A stretch of 64,000 nucleotides of DNA from Desmospora activa DSM 45169 (GCF_003046315.1 NZ_PZZP01000001.1:2666001-2730000); one strand, 5' to 3'; counted from the stretch's first letter, positions 1 to 9,145 are shown. The notes: generated from the sequence alone by a model not told the origin. Numbers and translations are program-made.

Positions 1-288
1 AGCAAAGGTTGAACGGCACGGAATGTAGACAGCTGTCGCCTTTCCGTCAAATACATCCTTTCTGCCACCCAGATGCGACCATTCATTATTTTCCGAAGAT
101 ATAGAGGCTACCCCTGATAGAATGACCAAAACGACTTCCCAACCCTCCGTTTCCGCTTGATATCGCTCACCTTGTGAAAGTTTCAATTTGGACAGCTCCA
201 AATAATCTAAGCCGGACTCTTTCCTAAGTAAAATTTCCTGATGTCCGCGCTGTTCTACCGCTCTAACCAGCTTTGCCAACTGACTCAT
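1..288 (-). CDS. iolB: 5-deoxy-glucuronate isomerase IolB (5' part, cut by window edge)
   Basis: Only the first 96 codons lie in the window; the gene runs off the left edge. IolB isomerises 5-deoxy-glucuronate in myo-inositol breakdown (cytosol). The N-terminal cupin half is recognisable: a stretch ending GGRKDVFDGKATAVYIP matches the KduI/IolB pattern of a conserved turn followed by 'AVYIP'. The ATG at 288 sits directly after a GGAAAGG sequence with no spacer. A TTG three codons inside (279) would have a normal 9-nt spacing, so the start is not settled. The gene diverges from the LacI-type gene at 547 and has its own promoter and operator. An inositol-catabolic operon probably continues to the left. 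Confidence 0.82.
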   Translation of the reverse strand, partial: MSQLAKLVRAVEQRGHQEILLRKESGLDYLELSKLKLSQGERYQAETEGWEVVLVILSGVASISSENNEWSHLGGRKDVFDGKATAVYIPCRSTFA

Positions 289-303
289 CCTTTCCAAAAG
301 GAT

Positions 304-319
304 TTAACAACGTTGTTAA
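304..319. promoter_or_regulatory. LacI-type operator O1 (perfect 16-bp palindrome)
   Basis: TTAACAACGTTGTTAA is a perfect palindrome centred on CG, the usual form of a LacI/GalR-family operator. It lies just downstream of the iolB -10 box, where bound repressor would block initiation. The AACAACGTT core recurs at 443-457. Confidence 0.75.
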
Positions 320-324
320 TAACC

Positions 325-353
325 AATATAGCGTATATCTCGCTCGGGATCAA
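325..353 (-). promoter_or_regulatory. sigma-A type promoter for iolB
   Basis: On the minus strand TTGATC (353-348), a 17-bp spacer and TATATT (330-325) form a good housekeeping promoter reading into iolB. The operator at 304-319 covers the expected transcription start. Confidence 0.6.
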
Positions 354-383
354 TCGACTTTTCTTCAGAGAAAATGTGGATTT

Positions 384-412
384 TTCCATCTCCATTTTGA
401 GTGTGCTATAAT
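384..412 (+). promoter_or_regulatory. extended -10 promoter for the LacI-type regulator
   Basis: TATAAT at 407-412 is preceded by TGC (extended -10, 404-406). The -35 region (TTCCAT at 384-389, 17-bp spacing) is poor. The promoter reads toward the regulator gene and has the second operator about 30 bp downstream. Confidence 0.55.
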
Positions 413-442
413 CATAGTGCCATTATCGTGCTAATTACTAAA

Positions 443-457
443 TAACAACGTTATTTA
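443..457. promoter_or_regulatory. second LacI-type operator O2 (imperfect)
   Basis: TAACAACGTTATTTA shares the AACAACGTT core with the perfect operator at 304-319, with one imperfect arm. Its place downstream of the regulator's own promoter suggests autoregulation by roadblock, or cooperative looping with O1. Confidence 0.6.
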
Positions 458-546
458 CTAATCATAATGAAGGGAGGGAACAGGAGGCGGGCATCTTTTC
501 ATGCCGGCAGGCAGTGAGATTCCTGCTCGCATTTCTGTGAGCGACT

Positions 547-1521
547 GTGGGTGTGACAATCAAAGATATCGCCAAAGTTGCCGGGGTCAGCTACTCCACG
601 GTTTCTAAAGCACTGCGAAATAGTCCCCTCGTCAAGGAACAGACCAAGCGAAAAATATTGCTCGTTGCAAATCAATTGGGATATCAACCCAATATCGCCG
701 CCAAAAGTTTGGTATCAAAAAAAAGTAACGCCATCGGGGTTGTGTGGCCCACAGTGGAAAGGGCCGCTTTATCCGCATTAGCCACCAAGATTAACGCCGA
801 GTTGGAAAAACACCAGTACCATATGCTCCTTTCCATCAATCCGGTCGATACGGCGATCACGGTTTTCAACCGTTATCTGGTAGACGCCATTCTCGTATTT
901 AACGAAGAGGGAACTTCTACTGTCATTGAATCAAAAATTCCCATCCTATATTATGGGGAGCCTGGTCCGTCCCCTTATTCCACTTTTAACGTCAACCGGC
1001 GGCAAGCGATTGAAAAAGCGGTGGAATATCTCTACCAGTTGGGACATCGCCATATTGCCTATATTGGTGACCTCTCCAAACAAAATCGGAACCAACAAGA
1101 AAAATTAAAAGGATTTATGAGCGGCAGCAAAGCGTCAGGATTGGCCCCCACCTGTGCAATCCCCATCGACACCGCTGGACTGGGGTCACAGGAAGGGTAC
1201 CGTGCTGCCAAACAACTGCTTCAATCTCAAACTCCAACCGCCATAATCGGAGGAAGTCACGATATCACCGTCGGGGTGTTGCGGGCGCTCAAAGAGGCAA
1301 AGATGGAGATTCCAGCTGACATTTCCCTTATCGGTTACGACAATATCCCACAAGCGACAAATGTGGAAATCCCGTTGACGACGGTGGGGACTCCCCTCGA
1401 CAAAATTGCGGAGCAGATCACACAATCACTAATCAAGCTGATCCGGGAGGAGACGATCGATTCCCCTCTATTGGATTCGGAGCTAATTATTCGCAATTCC
1501 TGTGCCCCTCCACCCTCTTGA
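547..1521 (+). CDS. LacI/GalR family transcriptional regulator (probable inositol-operon repressor)
   Basis: A 324-residue LacI-family repressor. The N-terminal helix-turn-helix 'TIKDIAKVAGVSYSTVSKAL' (residues 4-23) is followed by a hinge and a periplasmic-binding-protein-like effector domain; 'YLYQLGHRHIAYIGD' and 'SLIGYDNIP' are typical family motifs. It diverges from iolB, and two CG-centred palindromes lie between the genes, so it probably represses iolB and itself; the inducer is not shown by sequence. The start is odd: only GTG codons at 547 or 553 fit, a TGA precedes them in frame, and neither has a Shine-Dalgarno sequence. A good AGGAGG (482-487) instead leads to an out-of-frame ATG at 501. 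Confidence 0.9.
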   Translation: MGVTIKDIAKVAGVSYSTVSKALRNSPLVKEQTKRKILLVANQLGYQPNIAAKSLVSKKSNAIGVVWPTVERAALSALATKINAELEKHQYHMLLSINPVDTAITVFNRYLVDAILVFNEEGTSTVIESKIPILYYGEPGPSPYSTFNVNRRQAIEKAVEYLYQLGHRHIAYIGDLSKQNRNQQEKLKGFMSGSKASGLAPTCAIPIDTAGLGSQEGYRAAKQLLQSQTPTAIIGGSHDITVGVLRALKEAKMEIPADISLIGYDNIPQATNVEIPLTTVGTPLDKIAEQITQSLIKLIREETIDSPLLDSELIIRNSCAPPPS

Positions 1522-1546
1522 GTTGTATAGAGGGGAGGGGTTTTAC
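1505..1546 (+). terminator. rho-independent terminator overlapping the regulator's last codons
   Basis: CCCCTCCACCCTCT (1505-1518) pairs with AGAGGGGAGGGG (1529-1540), followed by TTTTA. The left arm encodes the last residues and the TGA lies in the loop side. Confidence 0.65.
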
Positions 1547-1693
1547 GTTTGCGCCCTGTACAGCTTCCGCTAAGTGGGACAGCCTGAACCGGTTTGATTA
1601 GCCTGCTGCACCAACGGGAAAAAGAAGAAGGAAACCACTTGACCCTTGGCGAAAGGCCATATGCGTAGTCCCGTGAAAAAAGGAGCGATCACG

Positions 1694-2053
1694 ATGAAAG
1701 ATTGGATGAAAAAAGGGATGGCGGCTGGATTGGGGCTGGCTGTCATCAGCAAAGAACGGATTGAAAAAACGGTTCAGGAGCTGGTGAAAAAAGGGGAAAT
1801 GACCCCCAAAGCTTCCCGTGAACTGCTGGATCAACTAATTGCCCGCGGGGAACAGGAACAACAGGCACTGGAAGATACCATTCAAACACAGGTACAAAAA
1901 ACGCTCCATGATTGGAATGTCGCCACCCAGGATGATATCCATCGCTTAGAGCGGCGCATTCAAATGCTAGAAAACGAATTGGCCACGCTCCAGCAAATCG
2001 ATGAAATTCAAGCCGCACGCAAGGATCGGGAAGACGGCAAACCTGACGTCTAA
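1694..2053 (+). CDS. phasin-like coiled-coil protein
   Basis: About 119 residues. After a short hydrophobic start ('MAAGLGLAVISKERIEKTVQ'), the rest is charged and helical: 'VQELVKKGEMTPKASRELLDQL', then a coiled coil rich in E, Q and R. This matches the small proteins annotated as polyhydroxyalkanoate synthesis regulator phasins, often found beside AarF/UbiB kinases. ATG 1694 is preferred over upstream starts because AAAGGAG lies about 10 nt before it. The UbiB-type gene begins 20 nt downstream, so they form an operon. No PHA synthase gene is in the window, so a PHA role is not supported here; assisting the kinase is equally possible. Confidence 0.6.
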   Translation: MKDWMKKGMAAGLGLAVISKERIEKTVQELVKKGEMTPKASRELLDQLIARGEQEQQALEDTIQTQVQKTLHDWNVATQDDIHRLERRIQMLENELATLQQIDEIQAARKDREDGKPDV

Positions 2054-2072
2054 CCCGTAAAGGAGTGGTACC

Positions 2073-3740
2073 GTGTTCGGTCAAACGATTCGCAACATCA
2101 GCCGTTATCGCGAGATTGTCTCCACTCTCGCCCGCCACGGTTTTGGGTTTTTATTGGAAGACCTCAACCTCTTTCAAAAACTCTCCCTGCCCCGAGAACA
2201 GACGGATCAAACCCCGCCTCCGGCACCGACCGGTCGGCATGTGCGCCAGGCCCTGGAAGAGCTGGGGCCTACTTTTATCAAACTGGGACAAGTAGCCAGT
2301 ACCCGTTCCGATCTGTTGCCGGAAACAGTGATCCGGGAATTAGAAAAGCTACACGACGAAGTAAAGCCGCATCCCTTTGCCACCATTCAAACCGTGTTAA
2401 AAGAAGAATTGGGGGATTGGAGGCGCCATTTTGCCCAAATCGACGAAAAACCCCTTGCCGCCGCCTCGATCGGTCAAGTGCATCGGGCGGTTTTACATAA
2501 CGGTGAGTTCGTTGCGGTCAAGATTCAGCGGCCCGGTATTGAATCGATCGTGGAAACGGATCTTCATATTTTGAGGGATCTGGCTACGATGGCAGAACAT
2601 CGACTCGATTGGGCTGAACAATATCAAGTCGGCAGTGTGGTAGATGAGTTGGTACGGACGGTCCGCCAGGAGATGGATTATACCAAGGAAGCCCGCTACT
2701 CGGAAAAAATACGTCAACAACTGAGCAAATCCGACCCGATTCAAGTGCCTCGCGTCTATTGGGAGCTAACCACAAGGCGGATTTTAACCACCCAGTTTGT
2801 TGACGGAATAAAAATGAGCCACTTGGATGAACTGGACCGAAACGGACTCAATCGCAGTTTGTTGGCGGAGCGGCTGGTACAAGCCCTTTTCCGCCAAGTA
2901 CTGGTGGACGGTTTATTTCATGGCGATCCACACCCCGGCAACTTATTCGCTCTTCCAGGCGAGCGAATCGTCTTTATCGATTTTGGTATGGTGGGGCGCC
3001 TTTCCCCACAGATGCGCCATCATTTTGGCTCTTTGGTTATCGCCATGATGCAGCGCAGTACCGACGGCGTGGTCAAAGCGATCTTAAAGATGGGAGTCGT
3101 TCCTGACGATGTCGATCGGGAAGAGCTATGGCTGGATGTGGATGAACTGGCGGAAAAATATGTGGACGTTCCTCTCGCCGATGTCCGTCTGGGTGAAGCG
3201 ATCAACGATCTGTTTGAAGTCGCTTTCCGCCATCGTATCCGCATCCCTTCCGACCTAACCTTACTGGGAAAAACCATGATCAGCTTGGAAGGGATCGTCA
3301 AAAAATTGGATCCATCCATCAACATCACCAAAGTTACACAGCCTTTTGGTGAGATGCTCTTACGGGAACGCTACAATCCCAAGCGGCTGGCGGAACAAAC
3401 CTGGAGAAACGCTTTTGACTACGGAGAATCCCTGTTGCAACTGCCGCGCCAGTTGCACGATCTGGCGGAAATGCTGAAAAAAGGCCGGATTCAAGTAGAC
3501 GTAGGCGTTCCCCGTCTCAACGTTTTTCTGCGCAAGCTGGATCAGATTGTAAACCGCCTCTCCTACAGCATTGTGCTGCTCTCGTTTAGCATTATCATGT
3601 GCGGCTTGATCATCGGCTCCTCTCTAACCCGGCAGCAGACGATTCTATGGAAAGTGCCCGCCATTGAAATCGGTTTTATTATCGCGATCTTTATGCTCTT
3701 TTGGTTGATCTGGAGCATTTTTCGTTCAGGGCGACTATAG
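2073..3740 (+). CDS. ABC1/AarF/UbiB family atypical kinase
   Basis: A 555-residue protein kinase-like member of the UbiB/ADCK family. It shows the family's N-terminal '[16 protein letters not shown]' (KxGQ type), the Ala-rich loop '[11 protein letters not shown]', the '[10 protein letters not shown]' lysine, the catalytic segment 'GDPHPGNLF' and metal-binding 'IDFGMVGRL'. The C-terminus has two transmembrane helices (roughly 505-550), so it is membrane anchored. Family members support isoprenoid-quinone or lipid metabolism, probably as ATPases; the substrate is unknown. The GTG at 2073 has AGGAG 7 nt upstream. It is co-transcribed with the phasin-like gene. Confidence 0.9.
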   Translation: MFGQTIRNISRYREIVSTLARHGFGFLLEDLNLFQKLSLPREQTDQTPPPAPTGRHVRQALEELGPTFIKLGQVASTRSDLLPETVIRELEKLHDEVKPHPFATIQTVLKEELGDWRRHFAQIDEKPLAAASIGQVHRAVLHNGEFVAVKIQRPGIESIVETDLHILRDLATMAEHRLDWAEQYQVGSVVDELVRTVRQEMDYTKEARYSEKIRQQLSKSDPIQVPRVYWELTTRRILTTQFVDGIKMSHLDELDRNGLNRSLLAERLVQALFRQVLVDGLFHGDPHPGNLFALPGERIVFIDFGMVGRLSPQMRHHFGSLVIAMMQRSTDGVVKAILKMGVVPDDVDREELWLDVDELAEKYVDVPLADVRLGEAINDLFEVAFRHRIRIPSDLTLLGKTMISLEGIVKKLDPSINITKVTQPFGEMLLRERYNPKRLAEQTWRNAFDYGESLLQLPRQLHDLAEMLKKGRIQVDVGVPRLNVFLRKLDQIVNRLSYSIVLLSFSIIMCGLIIGSSLTRQQTILWKVPAIEIGFIIAIFMLFWLIWSIFRSGRL

Positions 3741-3954
3741 CTTGCCTTTTTCATCGAAAGTGATTACACTCACCCCCATCATTTACCTTTCAAAAAAATA
3801 GGGTTCCACATATAATAATGATATCAATTTAAGGAAAAACACCACGATTCAGACCATCTTTTTATTTCAATTGTATTCAATTTGCGATACGCTAATAGCG
3901 ACGAAATTTGTCGAAACTTTTTTGGAAAAATGGCCGTTTGAAGGAGGGGAAGAA

Positions 3955-4149
3955 TTGACAGATAAACAATTGCAGCAACAAGTTGTAAAATTGAAAGAGT
4001 TGGTAAATGAGGGGATTGTTCGGTTTGAGAAGCCTTCTGTCTTTTCCGAGGCACTGGAAAATGTCCGTTTTGATGAAAACGGCAAGGTTGATCCCGCATC
4101 CGTGGACAAACATGTCCGCGCCCTCCTCACTGTCGTAGAGATGGCATAA
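3955..4149 (+). CDS. small conserved-looking hypothetical protein (64 aa)
   Basis: I do not recognise this protein. It has a TTG start (3955) 7 nt after a perfect AAGGAGG (3941-3947), far better than any upstream start in the same frame. The product is small, soluble and charged, with a heptad-like N-terminal helix ('KQLQQQVVKLKELVNEG') and no signal peptide or cysteine. A TATAAT hexamer at 3811-3816 may be its promoter. It is a single gene between ubiB and a lipoprotein gene. Confidence 0.65.
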   Translation: MTDKQLQQQVVKLKELVNEGIVRFEKPSVFSEALENVRFDENGKVDPASVDKHVRALLTVVEMA

Positions 4150-4246
4150 TAACATCGTGCGTATAAGCGTATAGCGCCAGTTCTCTTTCGGCCTTTGGTG
4201 GCCTTTTCTATTTGGTTTTATACACCAAATCCGCAGGAGGGAATCA

Positions 4247-4978
4247 ATGCCCACAACAGTTGTCCGCTGGTTGAAACCGATGTTGCTGGTCTTGTGCCTG
4301 CTGTTGCTCAGCGGGTGTGTAGATGCCGACATGCATGTGACGATCAATTGGGATGGTTCTGGCACTTATCAATTAAAAGTTTTGAGTAACCCTCTCCTAG
4401 CTGAGCAATTGACCTCATACAAGGAATCACTTGAACGGAAAGGCTACGAGGTGGAGTCGATCGAAGAGGGAGAGCAAATCGGATGGGTAGCAAGCCGTTC
4501 TGTGGAGAATGTGGCTGAAGATCCCCCTGGTGAAGACCTACTGGAGGAGCTGACTCCAGAGGGGAAAACCGCCAGCTCCCTTCCCTTTCCCATATTGGGA
4601 GAGGAAAATATCGGCCCGTTGCAAGTAGACTCCGGTCTGTTTATAACCCATATCCGCTTTCAACGCGAGGTCGACTTAACTACATTGGTAGGCGACGATC
4701 CTCTGCAACAAGCATTTGCCAAAGAGATGAACCTAACCCTGCGGTTAACCCTGCCGCTGGAGCCAGACGAGCACAATGCCAATGAGGTATCGGATGACGG
4801 CAAAACGCTGGCATGGGATCTAAAACCGGGTGAAGTGCAGACGGTAGAGGTTAATTGGGATATTCCCAACCCCTACACCTTGGTTCTTATCGTGTTGCTG
4901 ATCGGATTGCTGATCGGTCTGTTACTAATTGTGTTAATGGTACGTTGGATCAGACGCCGGAGGCGACGAAGGGCATGA
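4247..4978 (+). CDS. DUF3153/LppM-like membrane lipoprotein
   Basis: 243 residues. The signal sequence ends in the lipobox 'LLLSGC' with the lipidated Cys near residue 25. The exported part starts 'DADMHVTINWDGSGTYQLKV', a beta-rich pattern typical of DUF3153 (LppM-like) proteins, followed by an acidic linker and a second beta segment. A single transmembrane helix near 210-235 ends in an arginine-rich tail ('RWIRRRRRRR'), so the chain is anchored at both ends, outside the cell. SD GGAGGG precedes ATG 4247. The family function is not known; an envelope role fits the LCP gene downstream. Confidence 0.6.
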   Translation: MPTTVVRWLKPMLLVLCLLLLSGCVDADMHVTINWDGSGTYQLKVLSNPLLAEQLTSYKESLERKGYEVESIEEGEQIGWVASRSVENVAEDPPGEDLLEELTPEGKTASSLPFPILGEENIGPLQVDSGLFITHIRFQREVDLTTLVGDDPLQQAFAKEMNLTLRLTLPLEPDEHNANEVSDDGKTLAWDLKPGEVQTVEVNWDIPNPYTLVLIVLLIGLLIGLLLIVLMVRWIRRRRRRRA

Positions 4979-5193
4979 TCCGCTACTCCCTCTCTACCAT
5001 TTTGGGATAAAACCAAGTCTGTTGATGATACAAAAATCTTCCCCGGAAGTCCTAAAGCGGGATAACCAACGGGCTTGAGATAAAACAAAATCTGGAAACT
5101 GGATGCCGAAGTGGGGTATGACTTATCGATCAATCTCGAGTAGAACGCGTCAAACAGAAAAAAAAGAAAAAATGGTGGCTCCGCATTCTTGCC

Positions 5194-6240
5194 GTGTTCA
5201 TGTCCGTCTGCCTGCTGGTGTCCGGTTATTTTATCTATCTCATATGGGACGCGGCAAGTGAATCCTTCGATCAAATGAAACGGGATAAGTCGGCTAAACG
5301 GGATGGAGTAGTAAATACAGACGAACCCTTTTCCGTCCTCATCTTGGGTACCGACGTCAAGGTGGAGTCCAATCAGCCTTGGCGCTCGGATGTCATCATG
5401 GTAGCTACGTTTAATCCAAACGATCATTCCATGAAAATGTTGAGTATTCCCAGGGATACCTATACGGAGATCCCTAACTCCAACGGGGTAAAGACAAAGA
5501 TCAACGCCGCACCGGTTTATGGACAAAAAGCAAACGCAGGAGCGGTAACCAACTCGGCGATCGCAGTGGAGGAACTACTCAATATCCCCATCGACTACTA
5601 CGTCAAAGTTAATTTCACCGGTTTTATGGAAGTGGTGGACGCACTTGGCGGGATTGAAGTAAATGTCCCCTTCACCTTTACGACACGTCTTTTTAATCAG
5701 TATAAAACCTATGAAGAAGGGCCTGCCCATTTAAACGGTGAAGAGGCTTTAGGCTATGTCCGGATGCGAAAGCAGGACCCCCGCGGGGATGCGGGTCGCA
5801 ACGACCGCCAACGCGAAGTCTTACAAAGCCTGATGAACCAGGCTCTCAGCATAACATCCATCACCAAAGTAGACGATATTATGCAATCAGTGGGAAACAA
5901 TATTACCCACAATTTTAAGATGAATCAAATCATGGATTTGCAAAAAATATACCGTGAATCCAAAGACGACTCCGAATCGATCAAGATGGAAGGATATGAC
6001 GACAAAAACAACCCTGAAGGCGTTTGGTATCATTACATCAGTGATGAAGAGCGGTTGCGGGTCAGCAATCTTTTGCGCAAACATCTGGAATTACCTTTGG
6101 AAACTTTGGACGGTCAACCGTATGATCCGGAACAGGCCCCTACCGATGAGACGGAGGAAAATACCGAGGGTCAACCGGAACCGACCAACCCCGAACAATC
6201 GCCAGACGGTTCAGGCATACCGGACTCAAACACTCCATAG
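5194..6240 (+). CDS. LytR-CpsA-Psr (LCP) family glycopolymer transferase; start disputed
   Basis: LCP proteins attach wall teichoic acid or other glycopolymers to peptidoglycan outside the membrane. The domain is complete: 'VLILGTDVK', 'RSDVIMVATFNP', 'MLSIPRDTYTEIP' and 'RNDRQREVLQSL' carry the arginines that bind the polyprenyl phosphate. A transmembrane anchor precedes it and a Pro/Glu/Thr-rich tail follows. The first GTG (5194) falls inside the anchor and has no SD. Coding continues upstream as 'QSRVERVKQKKKKKWWLRIL', a typical cytoplasmic N-terminus, back to a TGA at 5119-5121, yet offers no ATG, GTG or TTG. ATG 5118 is in another frame. See findings. Confidence 0.85.
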   Translation: MFMSVCLLVSGYFIYLIWDAASESFDQMKRDKSAKRDGVVNTDEPFSVLILGTDVKVESNQPWRSDVIMVATFNPNDHSMKMLSIPRDTYTEIPNSNGVKTKINAAPVYGQKANAGAVTNSAIAVEELLNIPIDYYVKVNFTGFMEVVDALGGIEVNVPFTFTTRLFNQYKTYEEGPAHLNGEEALGYVRMRKQDPRGDAGRNDRQREVLQSLMNQALSITSITKVDDIMQSVGNNITHNFKMNQIMDLQKIYRESKDDSESIKMEGYDDKNNPEGVWYHYISDEERLRVSNLLRKHLELPLETLDGQPYDPEQAPTDETEENTEGQPEPTNPEQSPDGSGIPDSNTP

Positions 6241-6278
6241 GAGACGTCACCATCGAGCGGATATTGATCAACCTAATA

Positions 6279-6328
6279 CCCCACAGCCCCTTTTTCGCCT
6301 TCCGATGAGAAAGGGGCTGTGGGTTTGT
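6279..6328. terminator. bidirectional terminator between convergent genes
   Basis: CCCACAGCCCCTTT (6279-6292) and AAAGGGGCTGTGGG (6310-6323) form a long stem followed by TTTGTT on the plus strand. It separates the LCP gene from the convergent radical SAM gene. Confidence 0.75.
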
Positions 6329-6423
6329 TATGCTTGTAGATGAGATCATTCGGATCGGGACAAACCAGGGTATGTCCGGCCATTTGAGTTTAAAAATCGA
6401 AGGAGTCCAGTACATTGTTCAAA

Positions 6424-7410
6424 CTAAAATAAGCTGAGCTGAATAGAGTCTCCCTCATCTTTTTTAGCCATGGCGGACCCAACTCTGTCACCATCATTTA
6501 CGATCGGGATCTCTGTTGAAAACCCCGCCGCTTCGATCTGACAACGGATACGATGAAGTAAGGGTTTACGAAAGGATTCCGGTGCATGCGCGCCTTCATA
6601 TAGGCGAGCCAATCGGGCCACTTCCAACGGATAGTGTGACTGCAGCTGACGAAAAAACCAGCTTTTTACCTCTGGCTTTAATCGCAAGAGAGAAGGCGAC
6701 AAGAAACGAGCCTCCACAGCCTGTGCTTCCTGAATTACATTCTCCACCGTCTGCTCTTCATCCGTCAGATAAGGAATAATGGGAGCCAAAAACAGCCCCG
6801 CGCATAGCCCGGCCTCCACCAATCGTGCCACTGTCCGTAACCGCTGCTGCGGATGAGGAGAAGAAGGCTCTGTGCACTTCCACACACCCTCATCCAAAGT
6901 GCTGATGCTGATGTTGATGGAGTGAATTTCCATTTCCCGCAAAAGATCGAGGTCGCGCAAAATCAAAGGCGAGCGGGTGGTAATGCTGCAAGGCACTTTA
7001 TATTTTCGCAGCACCTCTAAGATCGAGCGAGTGACACCCAGCTTTCCTTCTAGCTGCTGATAGGGGTCAGTTGCTGTTCCTAAACTAATCCCGCCACCTG
7101 TCCACTTCCCTCTCTTCAGTTCCGCTTCCAACACGTCGGCAGCGTCACGTTTGACAACGATATTATTGCGAAAACTGTCATCGGCCCCATATCCCAGCCA
7201 AGAATGGGTCCCGCGGGCATAACAAAAGTGACACCCATGCCCACAACCTCTGTATGGATTGATCGACCATTGAAAGGGCATCCCTTCGACACGGTTAAGA
7301 ATCGATTTTGGTTTTTTTGGAAACCAGCGTGCTGGCAGCTCTCCATTCAACAGAATCACCATCCATCGAACATATGTTTTAATCATACCACGCTTGCAAC
7401 TTTGGAGCAA
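6424..7410 (-). CDS. SplB-like radical SAM protein
   Basis: 328 residues. The radical SAM cluster motif is CX3CX2C at Cys56, Cys60 and Cys63 ('CGHGCHFC'), followed by 'GISLGTATDPYQQLE' and 'ITTRSPLILRDLDLL', which characterise the SPL-like/Rv2578c group of radical SAM enzymes. True spore photoproduct lyase has a catalytic Cys near residue 140; I see no clear equivalent, so DNA photoproduct repair is not assured. The TTG at 7410 has AGAGG five nt before it. In-frame ATGs at codons 9 and 17 are alternatives. Monocistronic and convergent with the LCP gene. Confidence 0.8.
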   Translation of the reverse strand: MLQSCKRGMIKTYVRWMVILLNGELPARWFPKKPKSILNRVEGMPFQWSINPYRGCGHGCHFCYARGTHSWLGYGADDSFRNNIVVKRDAADVLEAELKRGKWTGGGISLGTATDPYQQLEGKLGVTRSILEVLRKYKVPCSITTRSPLILRDLDLLREMEIHSINISISTLDEGVWKCTEPSSPHPQQRLRTVARLVEAGLCAGLFLAPIIPYLTDEEQTVENVIQEAQAVEARFLSPSLLRLKPEVKSWFFRQLQSHYPLEVARLARLYEGAHAPESFRKPLLHRIRCQIEAAGFSTEIPIVNDGDRVGSAMAKKDEGDSIQLSLF

Positions 7411-7477
7411 ATCAACCTCTTTGAGGCGCTGACAAACTTATCTCCGAACTGATAGGGTGTTATTCGTGTGCGCTCCC

Positions 7478-7588
7478 TGCACTTCAAAGCACAAGTCTCG
7501 CCTCGGGTACTTCGTTCCCGGGTCTCGCTTTGCACTCCAAAGCACAAGTCTCGCCTCGGTTACTTCGTTCCCGGGTCTCGCTTTGCAC
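7478..7588. repeat. two tandem copies of a 53-bp extragenic repeat
   Basis: Unit 7478-7530 is repeated at 7531-7583 with two or three differences, and the first five bases (TGCAC) recur at 7584. Each unit has AAAGC near one end and GCTTT near the other, plus CGGG...CCCG around a 9-base loop, so each could fold. A diverged copy lies at 16869-16915. No open frame covers it. Confidence 0.85.
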
Positions 7589-7653
7589 GACAACTCTCTC
7601 GTCTATTTTCCTTTATTTTTACAGTTAAATGATTGCACTTTTTTAAATCCCTC

Positions 7654-7681
7654 TTGAAACCGTCCGAAACTTTGCTACAAT
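7654..7681 (+). promoter_or_regulatory. sigma-A type promoter for leuCD
   Basis: TTGAAA (7654-7659), a 16-bp spacer and TACAAT (7676-7681) lie 40 bp before leuC. No T-box or leader peptide is visible between promoter and gene. Confidence 0.65.
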
Positions 7682-7720
7682 GGGAACAATATATTTTACT
7701 TGGGGAAAGGAGATGGAGGA

Positions 7721-9133
7721 GTGAAACCACGCACATTGTTTGAAAAAGTGTGGGACCGCCATGTGATTGAGCAGCAGGAGGGCAAACCGGCCATTCTGTA
7801 TATCGACCTTCATTTGATTCATGAGGTGACCTCTCCACAAGCATTTGAGGGATTACGTCTGGCAGGACGAAAAGTACGCCGTCCTGATCTTACGATTGCA
7901 ACCATGGATCACAATGTTCCTACTACCGACCGTTCACTACCGATTACCGACGGCACTTCCGCTAAGCAGATGGACACGCTGGCTAAAAATTGCCACGAGT
8001 TTGGAATTTCCCTGTTTGATCTACATCACCCCGATCAAGGCATCGTTCATGTGATCGGCCCTGAGCAAGGAGTGACACTGCCCGGCAAGACAATCGTCTG
8101 TGGAGACAGTCATACCTCCACACACGGTGCCTTTGGCGCACTTGCTTTTGGGATCGGCACCAGTGAAGTGGAACATGTTTTGGCCACGCAATGTCTGCAA
8201 CAATTGAAACCGCAGACGATGGAGGTACATGTTAAGGGCAAACTGGCCCCAGGCGTGACCGCCAAGGATTTGATTTTGTCTGTAATCGCCAAAATCGGCA
8301 CTGATGGCGCTACCGGCACTGTGATTGAATACACCGGAGAAGCCATCCGTAATCTGTCGATGGAAGAGCGGATGACCGTCTGCAATATGTCGATTGAGGC
8401 AGGTGCTCGTGCCGGTATGATCGCTCCCGACGAGACCACCTTCTCCTATCTGCGGGGACGCCCACACGCTCCCAAAGGGGATGATTTTGAACGTGCCGTA
8501 GTGGATTGGAAAAGCCTGCAAACCGATGAAGGAGCCGTCTATGATCGCCGGGTAGAGTTAGATGCTGCATCGATCGCCCCTCAAGTTACCTGGGGAACAA
8601 GCCCCGGCATGGGCACAGACATTACCCAATCTGTTCCCGATCCCGATTCTTTCCCCACTGAAACTGAACGTCAATCTGCTCGCAACGCGCTGGAATACAT
8701 GGGCTTAACCCCTGGCACACCGATCTCGAAAATCCGCTTGGATCGCGTTTTTATCGGCTCCTGTACCAACTCCCGCATGGAGGACTTGCGCACAGCCGCC
8801 AAAGTGGTAAAAAACAAACGCGTTTCCCCCCATGTCCATGCCATGGTTGTACCCGGATCACAACAGGTGAAAAAGCAGGCGGAAGCAGAAGGCTTACATG
8901 AAATCTTTATCGAAGCCGGATTTGAATGGCGCGAATCCGGTTGCAGTATGTGTCTGGCCATGAACGCCGACATCTTGTCAGAGGGAGAGCGCTGCGCCTC
9001 TACCTCTAACCGCAACTTTGAAGGTCGACAAGGTCGCGGTGGCCGCACACACCTCGTCAGTCCGGCGATGGCCGCAGCAGCTGCAATCGAGGGACGGTTT
9101 ACCGATATCCGTCAATGGGACTATCAAGACTAA
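7721..9133 (+). CDS. leuC: 3-isopropylmalate dehydratase, large subunit
   Basis: LeuC with LeuD isomerises 2-isopropylmalate to 3-isopropylmalate in leucine synthesis (cytosol). The aconitase fold motifs are present: '[17 protein letters not shown]', '[13 protein letters not shown]', and the [4Fe-4S] cysteines in '[12 protein letters not shown]' and '[10 protein letters not shown]'. The GTG at 7721 is chosen over a TTG at 7700 because AAAGGAG lies 8 nt upstream of the GTG, giving about 470 residues, normal for the family. leuD starts 12 nt after the stop. leuA and leuB are not in the window, so the leucine genes are split in this genome. Confidence 0.97.
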   Translation: MKPRTLFEKVWDRHVIEQQEGKPAILYIDLHLIHEVTSPQAFEGLRLAGRKVRRPDLTIATMDHNVPTTDRSLPITDGTSAKQMDTLAKNCHEFGISLFDLHHPDQGIVHVIGPEQGVTLPGKTIVCGDSHTSTHGAFGALAFGIGTSEVEHVLATQCLQQLKPQTMEVHVKGKLAPGVTAKDLILSVIAKIGTDGATGTVIEYTGEAIRNLSMEERMTVCNMSIEAGARAGMIAPDETTFSYLRGRPHAPKGDDFERAVVDWKSLQTDEGAVYDRRVELDAASIAPQVTWGTSPGMGTDITQSVPDPDSFPTETERQSARNALEYMGLTPGTPISKIRLDRVFIGSCTNSRMEDLRTAAKVVKNKRVSPHVHAMVVPGSQQVKKQAEAEGLHEIFIEAGFEWRESGCSMCLAMNADILSEGERCASTSNRNFEGRQGRGGRTHLVSPAMAAAAAIEGRFTDIRQWDYQD

Positions 9134-9145
9134 GGAGGGATTACC

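Noticed and set aside
7478-7588. 53-bp repeats considered as a CRISPR fragment
   Set aside because: Only two directly adjacent copies, no spacers, and a diverged copy 9 kb away.
7589-7720. T-box or leader peptide for leuCD
   Set aside because: Only about 40 nt lie between the promoter and leuC; no T-box consensus or leucine-rich short frame.
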